Assembly (NCBI GenBank): GCA_036501845.1
Contig: DASXZO010000052.1
Location: 1 to 50,546 of the forward strand
Reading direction: 5' to 3'
DNA from: JBBREP01 sp036501845
GTDB taxonomy: Bacteria; Actinomycetota; Acidimicrobiia; IMCC26256; PALSA-610
Length of the DNA stretch: 50,546 nt
This document shows, in pieces, positions 8,404-15,690 of the stretch. The position numbers were made by a program, and so were the translations under genes. Position 1 is the first letter of the stretch. Each line of letters begins with the position of its first letter. The notes beneath the pieces were generated by a model that had not been told where the DNA came from, searched no databases, and was given only the letters and a program-made list of their open reading frames with translations.

Positions 8404-8631
8404 CGAGCGAAGGGCGACGGTCGATGTCTGGCTGCCCGTGGGCGGCGAGCGAAGCGCAGCCAGAGTGAAGCGGAGCACGCGCCCGTGTGCCAGGCGGCGA
8501 GCGAAGCCGCGCAGAAGCGAGGTACGAGCGACTGAGCAGTGGAGTGAGTTCGCAGCGGAGCTGAACGAGCGGGACCAGCAAGCGGAGCGCCAGCGGAGCT
8601 GCTGGTAGCCGTGATTGAAGCGAAGCAGTAG
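8404..8631. repeat. repeat-rich gap with GGCGGCGAGCGAAGC copies and hairpins between convergent genes
   Basis: This 228-bp gap between two convergent genes holds no convincing gene. It carries GGCGGCGAGCGAAGC twice (8441-8455 and 8493-8507) and many variants of AGCGGAGC/GAGCGAAGC. Two inverted repeats stand out: CTGGCTGC/GCAGCCAG (8428-8435 with 8456-8463) and ACCAGCA/TGCTGGT (8574-8580 with 8600-8606). Such GAGCGAAGC-rich sequence also appears in the gaps at about 28530-28580 and 31600-31680. It may serve as a bidirectional terminator or be a dispersed intergenic repeat. Confidence 0.55.
8428..8463. terminator. hairpin, possible terminator
   Basis: An 8-bp perfect stem CTGGCTGC/GCAGCCAG closes a 20-nt GC-rich loop, 25 bp after the dehydrogenase stop. 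It has no T-run, as is usual in high-GC actinobacteria. Confidence 0.4.
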
Positions 8632-9462
8632 TTAGCTGTGCTTCCAGGTGGTGGCGAAGCTGGTGCCGCCGGAGGCGAGGGCCGACACGGTGGCGTAGGT
8701 GATGCCGCCGCCCGCCTCGGTGATCGCGGCGTTGGTCCAGTGGGTCGACGAGAGCGAGCCCGAGTGGCCGGCGATGTCGGTGGCGCCGGCCTGCGTGTAG
8801 TGCATCGTGCCGTAGTTCGCGAGCGGGAAGTAGTTGCCCGAGCCGAAGCGGCCGACATCCTCGGTGATCACGTCGGTGGAGCTGCGGTTGCAGGTCTGGC
8901 CGGAACCGCACGCCTCGGTCTTGGTGAACGACTTCCCGGTGGTCACGTCCTTCACGAAGATCACGAACTTCTTCGTTGCGGGCTTGTAAGTGACGGTCGA
9001 GGTGATGGTGTCGCCGGCCTTGGTGGCCATCACGCTCTGGATCGAGTTCGTCGGGAACATCTCCCACCACAGCGTGTACTGCGGGGCGCCGTTCTTCGTG
9101 GGGCAGTACGCCGAGGAGCCGCCCTGCTCGACGGTGCCGTCGAACCAGCCGTCGAGTCCGATCCAGAACACGGTCCATGCCTGCGCGGCCTGGCAGTGCA
9201 CCACCGGCTGCACCCACGTGGCCTTTACGAAGTTGAAGTCGGCCTGGCGCGACACGTAGGTGACGTAACCATCCCAGTTGCGTGACTGGGCGTGCTGGGT
9301 CGCCGAGGAAGAGACGTCGGGACCCACTTGCACGACGCCACGCGCCGGTCCTGCGTAGCCGACGGGTTGCGTGGCCGCGCCCGATTGCGGTGCCGCGAGC
9401 AAGGCCGGCAGCGCAATGGCCGCGGCCGAGAACATGATCAGTGCACGATTCGCGAGCCGCAC
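8632..9462 (-). CDS. secreted G1-family (eqolisin) glutamic peptidase
   Basis: 276 residues starting at a GTG with AGGAGG 7 nt upstream. Residues 1-30 form a signal peptide (ALIMFSAAAIALPALLA followed by an Ala-rich cleavage area). The mature part resembles PF01828/Peptidase_A4: SRNWDGYVTYV, ATWVQPVVHC, FWIGLDGWFDGTVEQGG with the catalytic Gln near 113, and STDVITEDVGRF with the catalytic Glu near 201. Spacing of the Gln-Glu dyad is close to that of fungal scytalidoglutamic peptidase. It should be an acid-active extracellular endopeptidase. Cysteines at ~90, 120, 185 and 191 may form disulfides. A start 17 codons upstream is possible but lacks a ribosome site. Confidence 0.85.
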   Translation of the reverse strand: MRLANRALIMFSAAAIALPALLAAPQSGAATQPVGYAGPARGVVQVGPDVSSSATQHAQSRNWDGYVTYVSRQADFNFVKATWVQPVVHCQAAQAWTVFWIGLDGWFDGTVEQGGSSAYCPTKNGAPQYTLWWEMFPTNSIQSVMATKAGDTITSTVTYKPATKKFVIFVKDVTTGKSFTKTEACGSGQTCNRSSTDVITEDVGRFGSGNYFPLANYGTMHYTQAGATDIAGHSGSLSSTHWTNAAITEAGGGITYATVSALASGGTSFATTWKHS

Positions 9463-9550
9463 GTCTCGCCTCCTGTCCGTGAGTCCACCCGGCACCAGGC
9501 TGGCGCGTCGCACGGCACCGCGTCAATGCGCGGGGCGTTCAAGTCGCCCC

Positions 9551-9748
9551 TCAGCGCTCGCTCTTGACGAGTCGCAGTGCGAGCATCGGGCACGACTCGA
9601 CCGCCCGCCGCGCGTGCATCACGATGTCGGCTCCGATCTCTGTCGGATCGATCATGGGATAGCCCCAGTCGTCGAGCGTGATCCGCTCGGGAAACAGGTC
9701 GGCGCATACACCGTGACCGGCGCACTTCACCATGTCGACGGCGATCAT
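9551..9748 (-). CDS. small ferredoxin, probably 3Fe-4S type
   Basis: 65 residues with Cys in KCAGHGVC and ESCPMLAL, the C-x5-C...C-P pattern of the small ferredoxins that serve P450s and oxygenases; the usual middle Cys position is occupied by non-Cys, as in 3Fe-4S forms. It ends a five-gene operon read from 13488 downwards and most likely accepts electrons from the NuoF-like flavoprotein just upstream. GGAGG stands 11 nt before the ATG at 9748. A GTG at 9760 overlaps the upstream stop (GTGA) and is an alternative start that would add four residues. Confidence 0.85.
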   Translation of the reverse strand: MIAVDMVKCAGHGVCADLFPERITLDDWGYPMIDPTEIGADIVMHARRAVESCPMLALRLVKSER

Positions 9749-9756
9749 GCGGCGGG

Positions 9757-11064
9757 TCACCTCCACACGTCCTGGCTCTGCGGCACCGGAAGTAGCCCGG
9801 GCCGCCGGGCACCGAGGCAAGGCGCTCGGCGCGCGTGGCGTTCGAGGTCGGAGGCGAATACGCGCAGCGCGCTGTGCAGGAAGCGGATCGCTCCGTCCGG
9901 GAGCTTGCACGCGCCGCGCCCTTCGATCTGACCGGCCCAGCGCTCGAGCTGGCGAATGTGTTCGGTGCCGGCGCGGCCGCTGGCGATCGCGTCCCAGGTG
10001 CCGGCGATCGCTGCGAGCCCGTTCACACACGGCCCGCACTGCCCCGCGGTCTCGTGTGCCATCCATGTGAGGATGCGCGCCGATTCCATGACGCCGCATC
10101 CGTCCGCTGGCAATACCGCCACCGCTCCGCATCCCACGCCACATCCCGCCCGGCGCAGGTCCTCGTCGCACACGCGAACGCGCGCTGCGGTTGCCGGGTC
10201 GAGCCACCCGCCGAAGTAGCCGCCCACGAGGACCGCACCGATGCCGTGCGTCGGCCCCGCGTGGTCGATGAGCGTTGCGAGGCGCGTACCGAGTGGCGTC
10301 TCGTAGACCGCCGGCCGCTCGACGGCGCCGCTCGCCGACAGCAGTGCGGTGCCCGGTTCGGCCTGCGTGCCGACTTGACGGAACCACTCGTCGCCGAACG
10401 CGGCGATCTGGGCGAAGTGGGCGAGCGTTTCAACGTTGTCGACGAGCGTGGGCCGGCCGCCGACGCCGCTCTCGAATGGTCGCGGCGGCGTATTGGTGGG
10501 GCGCGCCTCACCACCGTTCAACCAGTGGACCAACGCACTTTCTTCACCGGCGACGTAACGCGGCGGGCTCGTGCGCAGCGAGATCGACAGCGACGGACTC
10601 TCGCAACGTGTTCGCTCCTGGAGCGCCCGTTCCATCGCTGCGATCGTGGCGGTTTGGGTGCGCTCGATGCACACGTACACCGTGTCGGCGGCGACGGCCA
10701 TCGCCGCGAGCTCGGCGCCGTCGAGCACGAGGTGGGGTTGCCACATCATCAGCGTGACGTCCTTGCGGCTGAGCGGCTCACCTTCGGTGCCATTCGCCAC
10801 GACCACCGCTCGCCCACGCCGCGCGGCGACCGCCTGCATCTTTGTGGCGGTGGGAAAGCCGGCGCCGCCTCGTCCCCGCAACCTCGCGCGCCCAGCGCGG
10901 GCGACCAGCCCGGCCGCGCGGTCACGGTGAGCGTCTGGCGCGGTGTAGTGCCGCCGGTGCTCGGCGAGATCGGTCGGGCCTTCGGATCCGATGAGTCCGA
11001 AGAGTCGGCGTGGGCCTGATGGTCCTTGCCGGGTCGGCGTCTCGGACACCGTGGCTTTCGTCAT
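9757..11064 (-). CDS. NuoF-like NADH:ferredoxin/quinone oxidoreductase flavoprotein subunit
   Basis: 435 residues related to the 51-kDa subunit of complex I. The FMN/NADH site is recognisable as GRGGAGFPTATKM, NGTEGEPLSRKD and VAGEESALVHWLNGG; PTLVDNVETLAH and an SLBB-like segment follow. In the C-terminal Fe-S domain Cys343 and Cys346 (GQCGPC) and Cys386 are present, but the first cysteine of the usual C-x2-C-x2-C-x40-C set is Ala340, so the 4Fe-4S cluster lacks one standard ligand. GGAGG precedes the ATG, which overlaps the stop of the upstream membrane protein gene (ATGA). The context (ApbE, di-heme membrane protein, ferredoxin) suggests NAD(P)H-linked electron exchange across or at the membrane. 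Direction is not known. Confidence 0.85.
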   Translation of the reverse strand: MTKATVSETPTRQGPSGPRRLFGLIGSEGPTDLAEHRRHYTAPDAHRDRAAGLVARAGRARLRGRGGAGFPTATKMQAVAARRGRAVVVANGTEGEPLSRKDVTLMMWQPHLVLDGAELAAMAVAADTVYVCIERTQTATIAAMERALQERTRCESPSLSISLRTSPPRYVAGEESALVHWLNGGEARPTNTPPRPFESGVGGRPTLVDNVETLAHFAQIAAFGDEWFRQVGTQAEPGTALLSASGAVERPAVYETPLGTRLATLIDHAGPTHGIGAVLVGGYFGGWLDPATAARVRVCDEDLRRAGCGVGCGAVAVLPADGCGVMESARILTWMAHETAGQCGPCVNGLAAIAGTWDAIASGRAGTEHIRQLERWAGQIEGRGACKLPDGAIRFLHSALRVFASDLERHARRAPCLGARRPGLLPVPQSQDVWR

Positions 11065-12155
11065 TGCGCGCCTCCAGCCGTGCCCGTCACCGCGCCGTTC
11101 ACTGATCCGGTCGTACGGTCGATGCGAAGTCGCGTGACCAGGTGCAGCACGGCGCCGGTCCGATCGGTGAGCGTCGCGGCGAGGCGCGTCCCCACCAGGC
11201 TTGTGACCGTGCCCTTCCATCGATGCGTGGCGCCGGCGGGCCCGAGCGCTACGTCGCCGGTGTCGAGCACGATCCCTGGGCCCGACGCGAGGCCGTGAAG
11301 TTCGACGTCGAGCGCGAGGAGCGGAAGCGAGTGGATCGTGCCGCGGATCGCAATGACGCGTCGCCCGTTGGCCGCGGTCGGCCCGACGAGGCGCACGCCG
11401 TGAAGAGCGCCGCGAAAGCCGCTGGCTTCCACTGGTTGCGCGACCACAACGCGCGCGTGCCGCGTGGCCGCGGTGGTCGTGGTCGTCGGCAGCGCCGTGC
11501 GCCGCGCGGTCGTGTGGCCCCAACCCGCACCAAGCGGGCCAAGGATCGCCCAGACCACGATTGCCATCACGAGTACGGGAGTAGTGGCGACTGCGGCCCA
11601 GCCGATCGGGCGCACGTGCTCGCGATCGACGGCCACCCGCCAGCATGCAGCCGCGACGACCCCGAGCAACATCGCCATATCCAGCACCACCGACCAACCG
11701 AATCGCGAGTCGCTGCCGGTACCGAGCGCGTGCACGAAAGCGACCGGCCAGCACACGTACGCGAACCAGTGCACGAAGCGCCACGACCGATAGCCCAGCC
11801 GCACACGCAACAAGCTGGTGATCACGAGCGCGACCAATAGATCGAACGCGACCGCGCCCATGCCGAGCCAGAACGTGCGGTACGGCGATCGAAAGGGGAT
11901 GACCGCGTCGATGTAGTGAATTGGCACGTAGCCGTCCTGCACGGTGGTGGCGATGTGCAGGGCTACGAACACCACGACGAGCAGCGACACGTTCTTGTGC
12001 ACGAGCTCGATCACGTAGCGGGGCCACGTGCGAGTCTCGAGCCTGATGCTGGTGATGATTCCGAGCATCACGGAGGCGGTGAGGAGGATCATCGACACCA
12101 CGCCGGTGCCGCGCGTTGCGTACCACAACGCCTTACCGCCCGTCGCGGCGATCAT
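11061..12155 (-). CDS. ferric reductase-like di-heme transmembrane protein
   Basis: 364 residues. Residues ~15-235 hold about six membrane helices of the ferric reductase-like family (PF01794). Two helices each carry a histidine pair for stacked b-hemes: His53/His67 (VHKNVSLLVVVFVALH) and His129/His142 (VHWFAYVCWPVAFVH). A Thr-rich linker leads to an outer domain of about 125 residues (270-364) with no motif I recognise. ATG overlaps the apbE stop and the TGA overlaps the ATG of the flavoprotein gene, so translation is coupled on both sides. It likely moves electrons through the membrane between the cytoplasmic flavoprotein/ferredoxin and an outer acceptor. Confidence 0.85.
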   Translation of the reverse strand: MIAATGGKALWYATRGTGVVSMILLTASVMLGIITSIRLETRTWPRYVIELVHKNVSLLVVVFVALHIATTVQDGYVPIHYIDAVIPFRSPYRTFWLGMGAVAFDLLVALVITSLLRVRLGYRSWRFVHWFAYVCWPVAFVHALGTGSDSRFGWSVVLDMAMLLGVVAAACWRVAVDREHVRPIGWAAVATTPVLVMAIVVWAILGPLGAGWGHTTARRTALPTTTTTAATRHARVVVAQPVEASGFRGALHGVRLVGPTAANGRRVIAIRGTIHSLPLLALDVELHGLASGPGIVLDTGDVALGPAGATHRWKGTVTSLVGTRLAATLTDRTGAVLHLVTRLRIDRTTGSVNGAVTGTAGGAQ

Positions 12156-13093
12156 GAGTGCATCGCTACGGCGGTTCGATCGACTGGCCAGCCGTTCACC
12201 GCGGTGACGGCACCCGACACGTGGACGAGCCGGGCCGGCAGGCCGATCTCGGCGAGCCAATCGAGGGCGCGCTCGCCACGAATAATGCACGTGGTGGACG
12301 CGATGTTCGCGTCGACGGCGCTGGCCGCCGCGACGCTCACGGTGCGCCAATGTTCAGGCGCGGGTTGCGACGTGTTTGGGTCGAGGATGTGGTGCGCCGC
12401 GGTCCCGGCGACCTGCCACCGCCGCACGGTCGTGGACGACGTCGCGAGCCCACCGTCACGGATTGCCACGATGGGATCGCCGAATCGCGGTGGCGAGTCG
12501 TGGCGGTCGGCGAGCGCGACGACCCAACCCTCGGCCGGCGCCTCGTTGGCCACCGAGATGTCGCCACCGAGACTCACCAGCACGCCGCAGCCGACCAACC
12601 GCGCCGCTGCCGACGCGCTGCGGTCGGCCGCCCAGGCCTTTGCGGTTGCGCCGAGGTCGAGGCGGATGCCAACGGGCACCGACACCGTGCCGCTCCGCCG
12701 GTCGACGTGGATCGACTGCCAGCCACGCACGCGGCCGACCCGGATGCGACCGGCCGCCGCGGTGCCTCCCAACGCCGCGAAGTCGCGGTCGTAGCCGAGC
12801 ATGATCAGTGCACTGCCGATGGTGGGATCGAGGTCGCCGCTGGTGATCCGCGCCGCGCGCATAGCGATATCGAGCGCGTCGAGGAGGCATGTGCTCACTC
12901 CGATGGCGCGGCCCGGGTTGTCGTTCACCCGCTCGAGATCGGAATCGGGCCGGAAGCGGCTGCACGAGGCGTCGATCTGCGCGAGCTCTTCGACAACTGC
13001 GTGATGCGCGAGAGAGACAGCCGCAGCATCAGAGGTGACAACGACACATCCGGTGCCGAGGGCGTGGAACTCGACGCGCCCTGTCGCGCTCAC
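12152..13093 (-). CDS. apbE: ApbE-family FAD:protein FMN transferase
   Basis: 313 residues, normal length for ApbE. Family motifs appear in order: ALGTGCVVVT near the start, SRFRPDSDLERVN, DPTIGSALIMLGYDRDF, RLDLGATAKAWAADR (Mg/FAD site), VSLGGDISV and HHILDPNTSQPA. It transfers FMN to a Thr/Ser of a partner protein, usually an FMN-binding domain of RNF/NQR or related extracytoplasmic electron carriers. No such domain is evident in this operon. The GTG start overlaps the stop of the upstream anchor gene and its own stop overlaps the ferric-reductase-like gene. Confidence 0.9.
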   Translation of the reverse strand: MSATGRVEFHALGTGCVVVTSDAAAVSLAHHAVVEELAQIDASCSRFRPDSDLERVNDNPGRAIGVSTCLLDALDIAMRAARITSGDLDPTIGSALIMLGYDRDFAALGGTAAAGRIRVGRVRGWQSIHVDRRSGTVSVPVGIRLDLGATAKAWAADRSASAAARLVGCGVLVSLGGDISVANEAPAEGWVVALADRHDSPPRFGDPIVAIRDGGLATSSTTVRRWQVAGTAAHHILDPNTSQPAPEHWRTVSVAAASAVDANIASTTCIIRGERALDWLAEIGLPARLVHVSGAVTAVNGWPVDRTAVAMHS

Positions 13094-13488
13094 GTGCCGC
13101 CGGTGACGACGACCGGCGGCGTGTGCACCGGTTGCGTCTGGGGAGTGGTCGCCGGCGCTTGTAGCGGAGGAGTGGTGGCGGGCGCGGCGGACGTGGGCGT
13201 GGGCGATCGTGTCGCGCTGGTCGCGGTCGTGTTCGCCGGCGCGAGCGTCGTGGGTGGCAACGTCGGATCGGTGAGTGGCGCTACACGATTGCTGGTGGGC
13301 ACAGATCTCGTGACCGCGCCGGCACGCGCGTATGTGGCGATTTTGTGATGAGTACCTGCATAGGTAGCCGACGCCAGCGCGGCGATGCCGCCGGAGAGCA
13401 CGAGGCCGCCGCCGGCGACCCGCATCGTGACGCGCCGCACCTTGTTGAGACCGGCATTCCTCGCCCGGATCCTGCGTTGGCTGGTCAT
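13090..13488 (-). CDS. small single-span protein with Thr/Pro-rich tail, first gene of redox operon
   Basis: 132 residues. A basic N-terminus (MTSQRRIRARNAGLNKVRR) precedes one hydrophobic segment at ~22-45. The rest is a Thr/Pro/Ala-rich low-complexity tail that ends in VVVTGGT. It has no recognised domain. It looks like the anchor and linker of a larger exported protein, such as an FMN-carrying electron-transfer protein, without the domain itself. That comparison is inference. Its stop overlaps the GTG of apbE. TACGAC lies 6 nt before the ATG, and the repeat box at 13611-13628 lies 120 bp upstream. Confidence 0.7.
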   Translation of the reverse strand: MTSQRRIRARNAGLNKVRRVTMRVAGGGLVLSGGIAALASATYAGTHHKIATYARAGAVTRSVPTSNRVAPLTDPTLPPTTLAPANTTATSATRSPTPTSAAPATTPPLQAPATTPQTQPVHTPPVVVTGGT

Positions 13489-13610
13489 GGCCCTGTCGTA
13501 GAGGTTGCGAAATTCGCCGACATCCGAGTTCGGCGACCGAGGCTTCCAGTGTCGCTAGCGAATCTCAGTGAACCCTTGGAGACCACTTGGTTTGGGGCAC
13601 GTCGCGCCCG

Positions 13611-13628
13611 GTTTTGCGTGGGTTTTGC
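13611..13628 (+). promoter_or_regulatory. direct repeat GTTTTGC-N4-GTTTTGC (box A), putative response-regulator site
   Basis: GTTTTGC at 13611-13617 and again at 13622-13628, an 11-bp period. It lies between the divergent redox operon (13488, minus) and the b-heme membrane protein gene (13710, plus). A GCGCG/CGCGC inverted repeat follows at about 13631-13645. The same box occurs at 17317, 18999 and 22248. Confidence 0.55.
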
Positions 13629-13709
13629 CGCGCGTTATGCGCGCTGTGTGTTTATGTCATCTATGCCGATGCTGTTGTGAACGACGCCACCCGAAACGGA
13701 TCATGGACG

Positions 13710-14348
13710 ATGAGGGCAACGAGCACACCGATCGACACCGACGACACGCTCGTCGAGGAGAACACGCGCTTGACCGCGGCGACCGGCGCGGTGTTGTTGG
13801 TGGTGCTGGCGGCCGAGGGAATCACGATCCTGCGCGTCGACCAGCTGCTCTCCTGGCACGCGTTTCTGGGTGTCCTGCTGATCCCGCTCGCGTTGGTGAA
13901 GCTTCTGTCGACCGGCCGTCGATTCGTCGCGTATTACCGCGGCGATCCTGCGTTCGTGCGCAGAGGTCCGCCGCATCTGATCCTCCGCGTCCTCGGCCCG
14001 TTCGTGTCGTTGCTCACGGTGCTCGTACTCGCGTCGGGTGTGATCCTCATCGTCGAAGGCCACGGTGGACAGTGGTTCTTCGTGCACAAGGCGTCGTTCA
14101 TCTTGTGGTTCGCGGCGATGACGGTGCACGTGCTCGGCCACATCGTCGAAACCCTCCGGATCGCCCCGCTCGACTACACGCGCGCGGCAGCGCTGCGGCG
14201 CGCCGGAGTGCGCCGCGCAGTACTTGCCGTCGCGATCGTTGTTGGCATCGCCGGCGGTGTGCTCATCCAATCGAGCGTGCACAGCTGGCACCACGACGGC
14301 GGCAAACGTCTCGGCACACCTGCGTTCAAGGTGGCTGTGCACGCCTGA
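13710..14348 (+). CDS. b-type heme membrane protein (cytochrome b561/DUF4405-like)
   Basis: 212 residues with four or five membrane helices. Histidines lie at helix positions suited to heme: His50 (LLSWHAFLG), His126 and His140 in VHKASFILWFAAMTVH, and His144. The 14-residue spacing matches the histidine pairs of the ferric-reductase-like protein in the divergent operon. It may be a further heme-bearing membrane partner of that redox system. The ATG at 13710 begins a hydrophilic leader. An in-frame GTG at 13677 would add eleven residues but has no ribosome site. The family assignment is tentative. Confidence 0.65.
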   Translation: MRATSTPIDTDDTLVEENTRLTAATGAVLLVVLAAEGITILRVDQLLSWHAFLGVLLIPLALVKLLSTGRRFVAYYRGDPAFVRRGPPHLILRVLGPFVSLLTVLVLASGVILIVEGHGGQWFFVHKASFILWFAAMTVHVLGHIVETLRIAPLDYTRAAALRRAGVRRAVLAVAIVVGIAGGVLIQSSVHSWHHDGGKRLGTPAFKVAVHA

Positions 14349-14382
14349 GCGAGCTGTTGCGGCGATCTGGCAGGATCGCCGT

Positions 14383-15681
14383 GTGACGCGCACCTGTACC
14401 CCCGAAGAGGCCGTTGCGCTCGTGCGGCCGCGTGACACGATCGGCTTCGGCCTCGGACCCGCGACGCCGGATTCCTTTCTGGCCGCGCTCGGTGCCCGCG
14501 ACGACTGGGAACAGCTCGTGGTGGGTGGCGCGTTGCTGCTCGGCTATTACACGTTCCTCACCAAGCCCGGCGTGTCGTACCGCTGCGGCTTCTTCGGCCC
14601 GGCGGAGCGGGTGCTCCTCGCCGAAGGCCACGACATCGAGCTCGTGCCGGGCGGCTTCCGCCAGTTCGCGCCGATCCTCGAACAGTTCGCGCCGCGGGTG
14701 ATGATCGCGCTGGCCGCACCGGAGTCGGACAGCCGGCTGAACCTGTCGCTTCACTACGGCGCCACCAAGGACGAACTCGTGCGCGCGGGGCGCGATCCGA
14801 ACCGGCTCCTCATCGTCGAAGTGAACCACCGTCTCCCACGAACGTGCTCGCTGCCACCCGAGTTCGACAACACGTTGCCGCTCGATCTCGTCGATGTGGT
14901 GATCGAGACCGATGCGCCGCCGTTCGCGCTCGACGACGTCGCAGCCAACGACGTGGATGCCGCGATCGCCGCGCACGCACTCGAATTCGTGGTCGACGGC
15001 AGCACACTGCAGACCGGGATCGGCGCGGTGCCGAACGTGGTGGCGAGCCGCTTGGCCGAGGGGAGTGGCGGCGACTACGGCGTGCACTCCGAGATGTTCA
15101 CGACCGGGCTGATGCGGCTGCACCAAGCGGGCAAGGTGACGAACGCGCGCAAGGGTGTGTTCGACGGCGTGTCGGTCACCACGTTCGCACTCGGTACGCA
15201 CGAGATGTACGACTGGCTCGACGGCAATCGCGACGTTGCGTTCCTGCCCGTCGACGTGGTGAACGACCCCACCATGATCGGCCGCAATCAGAAGCTCGTC
15301 TCGATCAACGGCGCCCTCACCGTCGATCTGTTCGGCCAGGTGGTGGCCGACAGCATCGACGGGCGCCAGATCTCGGGCGTCGGTGGCCACGAAGACTTCG
15401 TCGCCGGTGCTGAACTGCACGCCGACGCGCACTCGCTCGTGTGTCTCCCCTCGACCGCGCTCGTCGGCGGTGCCGCTCACTCACGGATCCTTCCGCAGCT
15501 CCCGGCGGGCGCGGTGGTGTCGACGCCTCGTCACCACACCGGCGTGGTGGTCACGGAGCACGGCGCGGCCGACCTGCGCGGCAAGACCGTGCGCGAGCGC
15601 GCCCGCGCGCTCGCCGAGATCGCGCATCCCGACTATCGCGCCGAACTCCGCGCCGCGGCCGAACAACTCGGCCGCGCGTAG
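14383..15681 (+). CDS. acetyl-CoA hydrolase/transferase family CoA-transferase
   Basis: 432 residues, the length of the 4-hydroxybutyrate/acetate CoA-transferase group. N-terminal half: TPEEAVALVRPRDTIGFGLG, then VLLAEGHDIELVPGGFR. C-terminal half: LQTGIGAVPNVVA, GVHSEMFTTGLM with the catalytic Glu near 237, GGHEDFVAGA and VVTEHGAADLRGKTVRERA. It moves CoA between acyl groups; the donor and acceptor cannot be read from sequence. The GTG at 14383 is chosen because homology begins at TCTPEEAV and AGGATC lies just upstream. It stands 34 bp after the membrane protein gene and converges on the substrate-binding protein gene, with only 9 bp between the ends. Confidence 0.88.
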   Translation: MTRTCTPEEAVALVRPRDTIGFGLGPATPDSFLAALGARDDWEQLVVGGALLLGYYTFLTKPGVSYRCGFFGPAERVLLAEGHDIELVPGGFRQFAPILEQFAPRVMIALAAPESDSRLNLSLHYGATKDELVRAGRDPNRLLIVEVNHRLPRTCSLPPEFDNTLPLDLVDVVIETDAPPFALDDVAANDVDAAIAAHALEFVVDGSTLQTGIGAVPNVVASRLAEGSGGDYGVHSEMFTTGLMRLHQAGKVTNARKGVFDGVSVTTFALGTHEMYDWLDGNRDVAFLPVDVVNDPTMIGRNQKLVSINGALTVDLFGQVVADSIDGRQISGVGGHEDFVAGAELHADAHSLVCLPSTALVGGAAHSRILPQLPAGAVVSTPRHHTGVVVTEHGAADLRGKTVRERARALAEIAHPDYRAELRAAAEQLGRA

Positions 15682-15690
15682 CGGGGTGCG

